From an uncultured Synechococcus sp. (GTDB lineage: Bacteria > Cyanobacteriota > Cyanobacteriia > PCC-6307 > Cyanobiaceae): a stretch of DNA of 64,000 bases. Of this stretch, positions 54,262 through 63,695 are shown piece by piece. The notes under the pieces were generated by a model. That model did not search any database, was not told the DNA's origin, and saw only the letters and a program-made list of their open reading frames with translations. Position numbers and translations under genes: made by a program. Each line of letters starts with the position of its first letter. Positions within the stretch are counted from its first letter, which is position 1. The stretch spans positions 1 through 64,000 of the forward strand of contig CAJXPL010000006.1 of NCBI GenBank assembly GCA_913057985.1, written 5' to 3'.

Positions 54262-54857
54262 CCACCACAGTTCCCACGAAGGATCAGAACCACAGCCATG
54301 GGGAGCATGCCGAGCATCCCGATCACCGCATGTTCGGCCTGGCCACATTTCTTGTGGCGGACGCCATGACCTTCGCCGGCTTCTTTGCGGCATACCTCAC
54401 CTTCAAAGCGGTCAATCCCCTACCGGATGGAGCCATCTATGAACTGGAGCTCCCCCTGCCCATCCTCAACACCGTTCTGCTCCTGGTGAGCAGTGCCACC
54501 TTCCACCGGGCCGGCCAGGCGATCCGACAGGACGACCACGGCCGCTGTCGACGCTGGCTGCTAATCACCGCAGGCCTGGGCCTGGCCTTCCTGGTGAGCC
54601 AGATGGTGGAGTACTTCACACTCCCCTTCGGTCTCACCGACAACCTTTACGCCAGCACCTTCTTCGCCGCCACGGGATTTCATGGTCTCCACGTGACCCT
54701 CGGCGCCCTGATGATCCTGATCGTCTGGTGGCAGGCGAGGCAGCCGCAGGGCCGTGTGACTGCAGCCGACCACTTCCCCCTGGAAGCAGCGGAGTTGTAC
54801 TGGCACTTTGTTGATGGGATCTGGGTGATTCTTTTCGTGATCCTTTATCTGCTCTGA
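54258..54857 (+). CDS. ctaE: Cytochrome c oxidase subunit III
   Basis: A 199-residue membrane protein with about five helices. It starts with a histidine-rich cytoplasmic stretch (NHSHGEHAEHPDHRM), followed by FGLATFLVADAMTFAGFFAAYL, ATGFHGLHVTLGALMILIVWW and EAAELYWHFVDGIWVILFVILY, the conserved end of the family. It stabilises subunit I. Its start overlaps ctaD by four bases. Confidence 0.93.
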   Translation: MTTTVPTKDQNHSHGEHAEHPDHRMFGLATFLVADAMTFAGFFAAYLTFKAVNPLPDGAIYELELPLPILNTVLLLVSSATFHRAGQAIRQDDHGRCRRWLLITAGLGLAFLVSQMVEYFTLPFGLTDNLYASTFFAATGFHGLHVTLGALMILIVWWQARQPQGRVTAADHFPLEAAELYWHFVDGIWVILFVILYLL

Positions 54858-54911
54858 TCCCTTGCCTTGATTGGCGAGCGTGGCCAGAATTCAGTTGAAT
54901 TAAGTCCTGAA

Positions 54912-55283
54912 ATGCTGGTCGGCAAGGAACTGCTGGACAAGGCCAGATCGCTCAGCAATCGGCCGGAAGATGACATCGCCCGCGGCTGCGGCTACGTCGG
55001 CCCCAGCGGACGACTGCTGAAAAAGAGTTTCTATCGGGCTCTGGTGGAGGCGAAAGCGGCGGCCCAGGGATGGCAATTGCCGAAAAGCAGCAGCAGTTCC
55101 TCAGGCGGAAGCCGAGGTCGCCAGGCCGAATTCCGAACCCGTGTGCATGGCAACGGCAACCTGCTGATCGGCCACGCGTACACCCGTCGGCTCGGCCTGG
55201 AACCCGGCCAGGAGTTCAAGATCGAGCTGCAGCGGGACTCCGGAATGATCGTTCTGCAGCAGATGGATCAAGACCAGCCGTGA
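54912..55283 (+). CDS. Cyanobacterial AbrB-type regulator
   Basis: A 123-residue DNA-binding protein from ATG 54912 (a TTG at 54867 adds 15 residues). It has the N-terminal segment GYVGPSGRLLKKSFYRALVEAKAAA and a C-terminal AbrB-like swapped-hairpin region (FRTRVHGNGNLLIGHAYTRRLGLEPGQEFKIEL), the inverted domain order of cyAbrB proteins. A serine-rich linker joins them. In model cyanobacteria cyAbrB proteins control carbon and nitrogen genes. Its end overlaps ribE by 16 bases. Confidence 0.85.
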   Translation: MLVGKELLDKARSLSNRPEDDIARGCGYVGPSGRLLKKSFYRALVEAKAAAQGWQLPKSSSSSSGGSRGRQAEFRTRVHGNGNLLIGHAYTRRLGLEPGQEFKIELQRDSGMIVLQQMDQDQP

Positions 55284-55936
55284 GCCGCCAGCCAGCTGGC
55301 TGACAGCTTCTCGGTCTTGTTGTGGCCATCGGTGTTTCCGTCATCGGCAGCGGCGGCATGCAGCAGCCGCTCGGCGTAACGGGCCAGTTGATCGGCCTCC
55401 AGGTTCACGCTGTCCCCGACAGCCAGGTGTTTCAGAGTCGTCGACTCCCAGGTGTGGGGGATGACGGCGAGGCTGAAGGTCGTTCCATCGGCTGAACAGT
55501 CAGCCACCGTGAGGCTGATCCCATCCACCGCGATGCTGGCCTTCTCACAGACATAACGGCCGAATCGGGGATCCGACCAGCGGATCGACAGGGCCCAGGA
55601 GTGGGGGAGGGTCTCCACGCAGGTGACTTCTCCGGTCGCATCCACATGACCGCTCACCAGATGACCTCCAAGGCGGTCGCTCAGTCGAAGCGCTGGCTCG
55701 AGATTCACCGCACCACCACGGTCCGCTTTGCGTCCCAACGTGGTGCGGCGCAGGGTTTCCTCACTCACATCGGCGCGGAAACCATCCGCGATCAGCTCTG
55801 CTGCCGTGAGGCAAACGCCATCCACAGCAACGCTGTCGCCAAGGGCCAACGGGGCAAAAGGAGCGCAGCCCCAAACAACCACCGCCCCGGCACGGCGCTC
55901 GATCCTTCCAACTGACTGCACCAGCCCCGTGAACAT
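55268..55936 (-). CDS. ribE: Riboflavin synthase, alpha subunit
   Basis: A 222-residue protein from ATG 55936, so that it begins MFTGLVQSVGRIE as in the family. Two tandem lumazine-binding repeats are visible: LGDSVAVDGVCLTAAE...FRADVSEETLRRT and KASIAVDGISLTVADCSADG...FSLAVIPHTWESTTL, with HLVSGHVDATG at the second repeat. It dismutates two lumazine molecules to riboflavin for FMN and FAD. Convergent with the AbrB gene; no FMN riboswitch is evident. Confidence 0.93.
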   Translation of the reverse strand: MFTGLVQSVGRIERRAGAVVVWGCAPFAPLALGDSVAVDGVCLTAAELIADGFRADVSEETLRRTTLGRKADRGGAVNLEPALRLSDRLGGHLVSGHVDATGEVTCVETLPHSWALSIRWSDPRFGRYVCEKASIAVDGISLTVADCSADGTTFSLAVIPHTWESTTLKHLAVGDSVNLEADQLARYAERLLHAAAADDGNTDGHNKTEKLSASWLAAHGWS

Positions 55937-55985
55937 CGCTCCCAGCGGCTCTCTGGCCATAATCGGATAGAGCTGCGCCGCCGAC

Positions 55986-56534
55986 ATGGTCGAAATGAGC
56001 GTCGCCGGAATTGCCCTCGATGCCGCCAGCCGCACACCCATGGTGCTGCTGCGGGATCCCAGTGGCCGCCGTCAGGTGCCGATCTGGATCGATCAGGCGC
56101 AAGCCCACAACATCATGGCCGGACTGCAGGGGGGAGAACCACCACGCCCCCTCAGCCATGACCTGATGGCAGCACTGTTGGTGGCTGGGGGGCTCGAACT
56201 GGAACGCGTGATCGTCCACGCGATTGAAGACAGCACCTTTCATGCGGTGTTGAAGCTGCGACCCGATCTGGACGAAGCCGAGTTGGCTGAAAACGAAGTG
56301 CTGGAACTGATCGAAGTGGATGCCCGACCCAGCGACGCCATTGCGCTGGCGATCCGCACGGGCAGCGGCATCTGGATGCTGGAAGAGGTGGTGGCGGAAG
56401 CCTCGATACCGGTGGATGCGGAGGCGGATGCAGAAGATCAAAGTGCCTTCAGCCGTTTCGTCGACGACCTCAGCCCTGCGGCATTGGTGCGCCATCTGCG
56501 CAACCAAGACAGCGAGACGCCCTCGGAGGAGTGA
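55986..56534 (+). CDS. Bifunctional nuclease family protein (DUF151)
   Basis: A 182-residue protein with the BFN pattern: MSVAGIALDAASRTPMVLLRD, RRQVPIWIDQAQAHNIMAGLQG, RPLSHDLMAALLVAGG and VDARPSDAIALAIRTGSGIWM. Plant and archaeal relatives have DNase and RNase activity; in cyanobacteria the role is unproven. The C-terminus is acidic. It overlaps the downstream aldo/keto reductase gene by four bases (GTGA) and is divergent from ribE. Confidence 0.88.
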   Translation: MVEMSVAGIALDAASRTPMVLLRDPSGRRQVPIWIDQAQAHNIMAGLQGGEPPRPLSHDLMAALLVAGGLELERVIVHAIEDSTFHAVLKLRPDLDEAELAENEVLELIEVDARPSDAIALAIRTGSGIWMLEEVVAEASIPVDAEADAEDQSAFSRFVDDLSPAALVRHLRNQDSETPSEE

Positions 56535-57652
56535 ACACCCGCGCCTTCGGCAGCGGCCGCTCCGTCAGCCTGTTCACCCTCGGCACGATGCGTGCCCTGA
56601 ACTCGGCGGCCCAGATGGCCGAGGTGCTTGACGCGGCAGCGGCAGCTGGGATCAACCATCTGGAAACCGCCCCGGCCTACGGACCTGCGGAACGTTTTCT
56701 GGGAGAGGCCCTTCGCCAGAACAGCCGCACAGACTCTGACCACTGGGTGATCACCAGCAAACTACTGCCAGGGCTGAGCTTCGAGGAAGGACAACGCCGC
56801 CTTGATCAGATTCTGGAGCGCCTGGGCTGTCCACAGCTCGACAACCTCGCGGTCCATGGCCTCAACCGGGAGGAGCACCTTGACTGGGCCCTGGTGGGTG
56901 ATGGGTCCAGGCTTCTGGACTGGGCCGTCAGCAGTGGCCGCGTCAGCCAGGTGGGCTTCAGCAGCCATGGCAGCAACCCGCTGATCGATCGGGCGCTGCG
57001 CAGCCAGCGCTTCAGGTTCTGCAGCCTGCACCTGCATTGGCTGGATCCCCAGCGTCTGCCCCTGGCCCGTTGGGCCCTGGCGCACGGCCTCGGAGTGATG
57101 GCGATCTCCCCTGCCGACAAAGGTGGTCGCCTCCAGGCTCCCAGCCCAACACTGGTGGAGGACTGCACCCCCTTTGCCCCCCTCGAGCTGGCCTACCGAT
57201 TCCTGCTGGCACAGGGCATCAGCACCCTGACCGTTGGCGCCTCAGCTGCAGGGGATCTTCAACTCGCCGCAACCCTGGCGCAAGGGGATGGGCCCCTCAG
57301 CCAGGCCGAGCAACAGGCTCTGGTCACGGCAGAGCGGCGGCAGCAGGAACGGCTTGGCCAGGAGCATTGCAAGCAGTGCCAGGCCTGCCTTCCCTGTCCG
57401 AACGAGGTTCCGATCCCCGAACTCTTGCGGCTGCGCAATCTGGCCATTGGCCATGGGCTTACCGAATTTGCGCAGGAGCGCTACAACCTCATTGGCCGTG
57501 CTGGCCACTGGTGGGAAGAGCACGACGCCTCCGCCTGTGAACGCTGTGGGGAGTGCCTTCCCCGTTGCCCGCATCACTTGCCCATTCCTGATTTGCTGGC
57601 GGACACCCACCAACGCTTGAAGGCTTCACCGCGACGGCGGCTCTGGAGCTGA
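56531..57652 (+). CDS. Aldo/keto reductase with ferredoxin-like iron-sulfur motifs
   Basis: A 373-residue protein from GTG 56531. An AKR barrel (residues about 1-280) holds GINHLETAPAYGPAERFLGEAL, with the tyrosine of the active site, and the C-terminal part holds two cysteine clusters, CKQCQACLPCP and CERCGECLPRCP, suited to two 4Fe-4S centres. Such proteins couple NAD(P)H-like reduction to iron-sulfur electron transfer. It overlaps the bifunctional nuclease gene and converges on the lipoprotein gene by 27 bases. Substrate unknown. Confidence 0.85.
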   Translation: MNTRAFGSGRSVSLFTLGTMRALNSAAQMAEVLDAAAAAGINHLETAPAYGPAERFLGEALRQNSRTDSDHWVITSKLLPGLSFEEGQRRLDQILERLGCPQLDNLAVHGLNREEHLDWALVGDGSRLLDWAVSSGRVSQVGFSSHGSNPLIDRALRSQRFRFCSLHLHWLDPQRLPLARWALAHGLGVMAISPADKGGRLQAPSPTLVEDCTPFAPLELAYRFLLAQGISTLTVGASAAGDLQLAATLAQGDGPLSQAEQQALVTAERRQQERLGQEHCKQCQACLPCPNEVPIPELLRLRNLAIGHGLTEFAQERYNLIGRAGHWWEEHDASACERCGECLPRCPHHLPIPDLLADTHQRLKASPRRRLWS

Positions 57653-58639
57653 ATCACGCCAGCGCTCTTCCAGGGCGCTCCGATCTTCGGGCAACAGCGG
57701 TGGCAGCGACCAGCAGCGCGACCAGGTGTCTGCGGACGGAAAGAGCAGAGGCCGCAGACGCGCCGATAGGGCGGTCTGGTCCACCATCAGCCCTGGCGAT
57801 GCAATCGGAGCCCGCCATCCCTGCTGCACCAAGCGGCGACGCAGAGGATCCCGCCATCCCTGCTCGACCCAGCGCTGGGGAACCGGTTCACGACTGGCCT
57901 CCGGCCTGAGCAGAACAGTCCAGTGCAAGGGAGCGCCGGAGGCAGGCAGGATCGCCCGAAGACGGGGATCACGCCCCAACAGAGCGATGCAGCGGCTCAG
58001 GGGAAGAACCACCACCTTGGCCTCACCCTTGAGCAACCAGTTGGTGGCTTGACGGTCGTCATAGGTGAGAGCCTGGCGACGCAGCGCAGACAAAGCCTGG
58101 ACTCCTCCCAAATGGTCCGCCAGGCTCATGACAAAGCGGGGGCTGGCGGGAAGCACTACACGCCCTGCCATGGCGGAATCCAGCAACAGGGGCCACCCCT
58201 CCTGGGTCATGGCCGGGTCATCCCGTAGCAGCATCACCCAGGGGCTGACAGCCAGCGGCAACACCCGATCCTGAAGAGCACCGAGGCTGGCCAGCAGAGC
58301 CTTGGCCTGACCATCCAACTGGCTCAGGAGCGGTTCAGAGGCAATGGGCTGGAGCGTATCCGCTGGATGGGCATCAAGCCATCCATCACCGATCACCAAC
58401 ACATCGGCACGCGCCTGATCCGCCGGCCTCCAGTCCTGCTGGGCTGGAGCCAACGTCAGGCTCCAGGGCTTGGGCAAGGCATCAGCCCACGCTTTCGGCA
58501 AAATCCCAGCCGGAGCCATCAGGGTTGGCGCGGATGTCGCCGGACGACAGCCCGCCAGCAGCACGGTTCCCGTCGCCCCGATCATCTGGAGCACTTGGCG
58601 CCGGCGCAGGGGACCCAACCGCTCTCTCCAGACGTTCAT
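57626..58639 (-). CDS. Tat-type lipoprotein resembling an ABC substrate-binding protein
   Basis: A 337-residue protein with an N-terminal LRRRQVLQMIGATGTVLLAGC: a twin-arginine-like motif followed by a lipobox with cysteine 31. The mature part alternates the short beta/alpha units of type-2 periplasmic binding proteins (ADVLVIGDGWLDAH, VLPLAVSPWVMLLRDDPAM, AGRVVLPASPRFVMSLAD). It could bind a small solute for an ABC importer, possibly a distant one, as none is adjacent. It shares four bases with the CobT-like gene. Confidence 0.65.
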   Translation of the reverse strand: MNVWRERLGPLRRRQVLQMIGATGTVLLAGCRPATSAPTLMAPAGILPKAWADALPKPWSLTLAPAQQDWRPADQARADVLVIGDGWLDAHPADTLQPIASEPLLSQLDGQAKALLASLGALQDRVLPLAVSPWVMLLRDDPAMTQEGWPLLLDSAMAGRVVLPASPRFVMSLADHLGGVQALSALRRQALTYDDRQATNWLLKGEAKVVVLPLSRCIALLGRDPRLRAILPASGAPLHWTVLLRPEASREPVPQRWVEQGWRDPLRRRLVQQGWRAPIASPGLMVDQTALSARLRPLLFPSADTWSRCWSLPPLLPEDRSALEERWRDSAPEPPSR

Positions 58640-59835
58640 GGGCTTGACGTTACGGGGCGGCTGAGCAGCTGCTCCAGGGCGTGCTCACAATCCAGCACCA
58701 GATCGGCACAAGAGCATCCACGCAACTGGGCGAGCAGCAAAAGAGCGCCGGCCCCCACCCCTTCTTTCACATAGCCCCGTTCGTAGTCCCGTAAGGGTTG
58801 ATGGGTGCTGCTGTGAAAACGCACGCCGCAGGCCAGAACGGAGAGGGCAGCAGCCAGGTGGCTCGCAGTGGCATCCACCAACCCGCCGAAGGGGGACTGA
58901 CCTGCCAGATCCGCACCCTCATCAGCGAGCCAACCGGTGGTGCCGATCAGCACCTGGGCCGCCAGCTGGTCCCGCTGACGGGCGGGCAAAGCCTGCATCG
59001 CCAAGGCCAGAACAGCCAGCATCTGGCAACCGCCCCCCAGCAACAACGGTTGTCCCGCGGACACCGCACCCACCACCACCCCTGCGGTAAAGGCCTGAAA
59101 AGGGTCACCAACAGCAGCCAGGATCTGCTCGGCCGAAGGATGCGCACCAAGCGAAGCCCGCTGAAGCCCTCGGACAACGAGATCTTTCTTGAGTTGCTGC
59201 GGCGGATGAAGAGCACTACCGCTGATCAGATGGGCAACCTCCACGCCGAGGGCCGTTAACACCGCTTGAGCGGTTGTGGTGCCCCCTGGAACACACTCCG
59301 CCACCACCAAGGGGCGTTGCAACCCCCGCCCCAGCAGCTCTCCCTGTCGCCACAACTGCTGCACCCGCGGCAATGGCATCGCCGCACCACTGGACAGGCA
59401 GGCCGAGGGGCCTTGGTCCAGGGGCTCGATGTGCAGGTGAGGAAAATCGGGTTTCTGAGCCAAGCCGAGGGCCGCCACCTGCGGCCTCAACGTCAAGCGT
59501 CGCGCCGCGACATGGCTGAGCAGGGCGGGGGAGACGCCAGCGGGCAGAGGCGGCAGAGGCCAACGGCGCTGCCGCGCCGGCCCGTGAATCAGTAGCTCCG
59601 CATCAGCCAGGGCGGTGTAGCGCCGCGAAGCCACGGTGGAGCCAGCGGCTGAAATCCCTTCATGCTCAGCCGTTTGTGTGGCCGCCAGAACGAGCAAAAG
59701 ATCCAGCGGTTGATCGTTGGAGGTCCAGGGACGAAGTGCCGCTGCGTCCAACCTGCGTGCACCGAGACCTCCCAGCTGCTGGCAGCCCTCAGGCAACAGC
59801 GAGGCTTCAGAGGGGATCGAGGGCAATGAGTCCAT
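58636..59835 (-). CDS. CobT-like nicotinate-nucleotide phosphoribosyltransferase family protein
   Basis: A 399-residue protein matching the archaeal/cyanobacterial CobT-like family (UPF0284/TIGR00303 type). Recognisable segments are VVAECVPGGTTTAQAVLTALGV, GDPFQAFTAGVVVGA, PLLLGGGCQMLAVLALA and the C-terminal DYERGYVKEGVGAGALLLLA. Family members are proposed to activate the lower base of cobamides as a riboside phosphate. With cobM in the window it may serve pseudocobalamin synthesis. It overlaps the DUF2232 gene by 29 bases. Confidence 0.8.
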   Translation of the reverse strand: MDSLPSIPSEASLLPEGCQQLGGLGARRLDAAALRPWTSNDQPLDLLLVLAATQTAEHEGISAAGSTVASRRYTALADAELLIHGPARQRRWPLPPLPAGVSPALLSHVAARRLTLRPQVAALGLAQKPDFPHLHIEPLDQGPSACLSSGAAMPLPRVQQLWRQGELLGRGLQRPLVVAECVPGGTTTAQAVLTALGVEVAHLISGSALHPPQQLKKDLVVRGLQRASLGAHPSAEQILAAVGDPFQAFTAGVVVGAVSAGQPLLLGGGCQMLAVLALAMQALPARQRDQLAAQVLIGTTGWLADEGADLAGQSPFGGLVDATASHLAAALSVLACGVRFHSSTHQPLRDYERGYVKEGVGAGALLLLAQLRGCSCADLVLDCEHALEQLLSRPVTSSP

Positions 59836-60460
59836 GCAGCAGCCTCGGGGGCTCCGGAATCGGTGATTTCAGGCGGGGAAAGATCCAGTACGCCAAAGCG
59901 TGAAGAGACAGCACATAGATAACCTCCTGAACCACCACCAACAGCAACGCCATCAACTGCACCTGGGTCAGATCCGGTGTGATCGGCAGATGCAGTACCG
60001 CGATCAAGCGCTCGAGCAGAGCGGAACCGGCCCGGGTGATCACGACCCAGAGGTTTTCTCCCACGAGCAACGAAAGCACCAGAACTCGCACCAAAAACCC
60101 TGCCGTTCCAAGAACAACGCCCCCCGACCAGCTCAGCCACCAGCTGATCCCCCGGCACCAGCTCCAGCCCAGCCAGAGCGACAAAAGTCCGTAAGGAAAC
60201 AGCAGCAGCGGTCCACGCAAAGGACCCATCAAGGCGGTGAGCAGCAGCACAGAGAGCAGCAGACCCTCTGCACCGGAACGGTTGCCACGACGCAACTGCA
60301 GCAGGATCAGGGGCAAGGGAAGGGCCAGACGGAACAGCGCACCACCCACCGGCAAGTAGTACAGAGCCAACCAGATCAGCCCAGTCGCGGCCGCGAGATA
60401 TGCCCCCTCAACCAGCCTCAGAGCCTGCTGGCGGCTCAACCGGGGGGTCGCGTCGGTCAT
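59807..60460 (-). CDS. DUF2232-type polytopic membrane protein
   Basis: A 217-residue membrane protein with about six hydrophobic segments. It includes RNRSGAEGLLLSVLLLTALMGPLRGPLLLFPYGLLSLWLGWSW and VVQEVIYVLSLHALAYWIFPRL, a pattern I associate with DUF2232/YybS-like proteins. Function is unknown; transport of a vitamin or cofactor has been speculated for related families. It shares four bases with the lipoprotein upstream and 29 with the CobT-like gene. Confidence 0.72.
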   Translation of the reverse strand: MTDATPRLSRQQALRLVEGAYLAAATGLIWLALYYLPVGGALFRLALPLPLILLQLRRGNRSGAEGLLLSVLLLTALMGPLRGPLLLFPYGLLSLWLGWSWCRGISWWLSWSGGVVLGTAGFLVRVLVLSLLVGENLWVVITRAGSALLERLIAVLHLPITPDLTQVQLMALLLVVVQEVIYVLSLHALAYWIFPRLKSPIPEPPRLLHGLIALDPL

Positions 60461-60885
60461 GGTTCAACCCGCTCAATCCGTTCCACCGCAAAGCCAACAT
60501 CCGCCTCACGCAGGGCGCGGGTGACGGCTTCAGCAGGAGCGGCAGGGTCGGCTCCGGCCAAACGGATGGTGATCCGGTAGGGCGCTTGGGGCAGACGTTG
60601 GGATGACACCGTCCGTGGTTTTGGCTGCGGAACAGGATCAGGAGCATCCGTTGCCTCAGGCAGGGAAACAGCCTTGGCCGCCGGCGTGGAGGGAGTCGCA
60701 GCGGTAGGGCTGGCAACCGATGGGCTGACAACTGTTGGGCTGGCCTTCACAACCGGTGCGGGCGCAGCTGCCTGAGCCGGCCTGGCTTCAGGCACCGCGA
60801 AGGAGCGTTCCAACTGTTCAGCGACCGGTGTGCCGGCACAGGCCTGCAGGAGCCCCACAGGCAGCAGCCAAAGCAGACGGGCCAT
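60457..60885 (-). CDS. Proline/alanine-rich lipoprotein of unknown function
   Basis: A 142-residue protein with a lipobox (LLPVGLLQAC, cysteine 16), a low-complexity Ala/Pro/Thr/Val linker (about 35-90) and a small C-terminal domain (YRITIRLAGADPAAPAEAVTRALREADVGFAVERIERVEP) that looks like an alpha/beta fold. It is probably anchored in a membrane with the C-terminal domain on a flexible arm. It shares one base with the topA stop and four with the DUF2232 gene. Confidence 0.65.
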   Translation of the reverse strand: MARLLWLLPVGLLQACAGTPVAEQLERSFAVPEARPAQAAAPAPVVKASPTVVSPSVASPTAATPSTPAAKAVSLPEATDAPDPVPQPKPRTVSSQRLPQAPYRITIRLAGADPAAPAEAVTRALREADVGFAVERIERVEP

Positions 60886-63584
60886 CAGCTGTCAGCCGGC
60901 TTGATCACCCGCACCGCACTGGCCCTGAGCCGACCGGTTTTGGTGGTGGCGGGGGGTTTCTTGGCCGCTGATTTCTTGGCGGCTGTTTTTTTCGCGGCTG
61001 GTTTTTTCGCGGCGGTTTTACGACCGCCCTTCTTCGATGCTGCCTTGGCGGCAAGCAGTTCCACCGCTTCTTCAAGGGTCACATCGTCAGCGCCCTTGCC
61101 TTCCGGCAGCGAGGCATTCAACTTGCCCTGTTTGACATACAGGCCGTAAGGACCGTCATAGACCTGAATCGTTTCATCACTGCCCTCCGGCTTACCGAGG
61201 TCCTTGAGGGCGGTGCGTCCACCCCGACCCCGTTTGGGCATGGCCAGCAGCTCAAGGGCACGGCTCAGCCCCACCGCCAGAACATCGTCATCCCCCTTGA
61301 GCGATCGGTAATCCTTCTCGCCCTTGCCCTTGTCCCAGACGACGTAAGGGCCAAAGCGGCCAAGCCCCGCCTGAATGCGCCCACCATCGGGGTGTTCACC
61401 GAGAAGACGCGGCAAACGGAGCAGTCCGAGGGCATCCTCCAGGGTGAGATCCTCCGGCTTCTGCCCCTTGGGCAGAGACGCACGTTTGGGCTTGGGGTTC
61501 TCATCACTCACCTGGCCCCGCTGCACGTAAGGGCCGTACTGACCGAAGAGCAGGTAGACCAGATCCCCCGTTTCCGGATCCTCACCGATGGCTTCGGGGC
61601 CGTCGGCCTTCTGTTTGAGGATCAATTCGGCCTGCTCTTCATCCAGGTCAGCCGGAGTGATCTCCCGGGGCAAGGTGGCCTTGATCAGCTCTTCCTCACC
61701 GTCGTCGCTGACCCGTTTGGCCTCCAGGTAGGCGCCGAAGCGGCCGATGCGAACCACGGAGGACAAGCCCTCCAGATCGATGGTGCGGGATGCACCGGGG
61801 TCAATGTCCCCTTCCCGTTGCTGGACCTGGTTTTCCAGGCCCTCATCACCCTTGTAGAAGCCCTCCAGGTAAGGCAACCACTGCACCTTGCCGTGGGAGA
61901 TCTCATCGAGGGTGTTCTCCATTCGAGCGGTGAAGCTGGTGTCCACCAGTTCAGGGAAATGCTCCTCGAGCAACGCCGTCACAGCAAAGGCGGTGAAGCT
62001 GGGGGTGAGGGCGTTGCCCAACAGCGTGGCGTAGCCGCGATCCACGATCGTTCCAATGATCGAGGCGTAGGTCGACGGCCGGCCGATGCCTTCCTTCTCC
62101 AGCATCTTCACCAGCGATGCCTCACTGAACCGTGCCGGCGGCTGGGTCTGATGGCCAAGGGGCTCAACGGTCTTCGGCTCCGGTGCATCGCCAACGCTCA
62201 ACGCCGGCAGCAACACTTCCTGACCCTCAAGGGCCGCATCGGGATCATCACTGCCTTCCACGTAGGCGCGGAAGAAACCGGGGAAGTCGATGCGCTTGCC
62301 GCTGGCCCGGAAACTGGCCTCGCCTGAGCTGAGATCCACCGAGAGCATCGTGAGCCTGGCTTCAGCCATCTGGCTGGCCACGGTGCGCTTCCAGATCAGC
62401 TCATACACCGCCAGATCTCGCCCATCCAGACCGGTTTCACCGGGGGTTCGGAAGCTTTCGCCGGATGGACGAATCGCTTCATGGGCCTCCTGGGCATTGC
62501 GGGCTTTGGTGCTGAACTGCCGCGGCCCTTTGCTCAGATACTCCTTGCCGTAAAGGCTCTCCACGCAGTTGCGGGATGCGTTGATCGCCTGATCCGACAA
62601 GTGAACCGAGTCGGTCCGCATGTAGGTGATGAAACCGCGTTCGTAGAGCCCCTGGGCACAGCGCATGGTTTCCCGGGCTGAAAGGCGCAGCTTGCGATTC
62701 GCCTCCTGTTGAAGGGTGCTGGTGGTGAAGGGAGGCACCGGCTTGCGCACGGTGGGCTTCTCCTCCACCGCATCCACAGTCCAGGCGCTGGTTCGCACGG
62801 ATTCAGCCAACGCCTTGGCCTCGCTCTCACTGAGCAGCCGCACGGCACTGCCCGCCTTCAGCCCGCCGGTGCTCTCGTCGAAGTCGTTACCGGTGGCGAT
62901 TCTCTGGCCACCCACATGGGTCAGCTTGGCTTCAAAGGCACTGCCCGACTGCTCAAGCTGGGCCTTGAGGTCCCAGTAACTGCCGCTGCGGAAGGCGCGG
63001 CGGGCCCGTTCCCGTTGAACCAGGAGCCGAACCGCAACGGACTGCACCCGCCCGGCGGAGAGTCCCCAGGCCACCTTTTTCCAGAGGAGAGGGGACAGGG
63101 TGTACCCCACAAGGCGATCCAAAATCCGCCGGGTTTCCTGGGCATGGACCAGCTCCATGTCCAGGTCGCGGGTCTGATCCAGAGCCTTGCCGATGGCCTC
63201 CTTGGTGATCTCGTGAAACACCATGCGCTTCACCGGTACCTTCGGCGCCAGCAGCTGGAGGAGGTGCCAACTGATGCTTTCGCCTTCCCGGTCTTCGTCC
63301 GTCGCCAGCAGCAACTGATCAGCACCCTTGAGGGCGTCCTTGAGTTCGCGAACCGTCTTCTTCTTGTCCTTCGGGACCACGTACAGCGGCTCGAAATCCG
63401 CGTCGGTGTTCACACCGAGGTTGGCCCATTTCTGCCCCTTGGCCGATGCCGGAATCTCGCTGGCGTTGTTAGGAAGGTCGCGGACATGCCCCATCGAGGC
63501 TTCGACCTTGAATCCCTTGGGAAGGAAGCCACGGATGGTCTTGGCCTTCGTGGGGCTCTCAACGATGACGAGGGTGTGCGCCAC
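60885..63584 (-). CDS. topA: DNA topoisomerase I
   Basis: An 899-residue type IA topoisomerase. It has the TOPRIM domain ([19 protein letters not shown] and [18 protein letters not shown]), the active-site tyrosine in [14 protein letters not shown] and several C-terminal repeat domains with the FGxYGPY-like pattern ([24 protein letters not shown]). No zinc-finger cysteines are seen. The last 49 residues form a Lys/Ala-rich tail ([19 protein letters not shown]) like histone H1. It relaxes negative supercoils. First gene of a leftward overlapping run. Confidence 0.95.
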   Translation of the reverse strand: MAHTLVIVESPTKAKTIRGFLPKGFKVEASMGHVRDLPNNASEIPASAKGQKWANLGVNTDADFEPLYVVPKDKKKTVRELKDALKGADQLLLATDEDREGESISWHLLQLLAPKVPVKRMVFHEITKEAIGKALDQTRDLDMELVHAQETRRILDRLVGYTLSPLLWKKVAWGLSAGRVQSVAVRLLVQRERARRAFRSGSYWDLKAQLEQSGSAFEAKLTHVGGQRIATGNDFDESTGGLKAGSAVRLLSESEAKALAESVRTSAWTVDAVEEKPTVRKPVPPFTTSTLQQEANRKLRLSARETMRCAQGLYERGFITYMRTDSVHLSDQAINASRNCVESLYGKEYLSKGPRQFSTKARNAQEAHEAIRPSGESFRTPGETGLDGRDLAVYELIWKRTVASQMAEARLTMLSVDLSSGEASFRASGKRIDFPGFFRAYVEGSDDPDAALEGQEVLLPALSVGDAPEPKTVEPLGHQTQPPARFSEASLVKMLEKEGIGRPSTYASIIGTIVDRGYATLLGNALTPSFTAFAVTALLEEHFPELVDTSFTARMENTLDEISHGKVQWLPYLEGFYKGDEGLENQVQQREGDIDPGASRTIDLEGLSSVVRIGRFGAYLEAKRVSDDGEEELIKATLPREITPADLDEEQAELILKQKADGPEAIGEDPETGDLVYLLFGQYGPYVQRGQVSDENPKPKRASLPKGQKPEDLTLEDALGLLRLPRLLGEHPDGGRIQAGLGRFGPYVVWDKGKGEKDYRSLKGDDDVLAVGLSRALELLAMPKRGRGGRTALKDLGKPEGSDETIQVYDGPYGLYVKQGKLNASLPEGKGADDVTLEEAVELLAAKAASKKGGRKTAAKKPAAKKTAAKKSAAKKPPATTKTGRLRASAVRVIKPADS

Positions 63585-63695
63585 TAGCGGCAGGTGAACC
63601 GTTCCCCTTCTTTATCGCACCGAGCAGCGCTCTGCATGACCGTCGGCGCGTCAAGCGCCGCTACAGTCGCCCCAGCGCAACGGTTCCAGGCTGCC

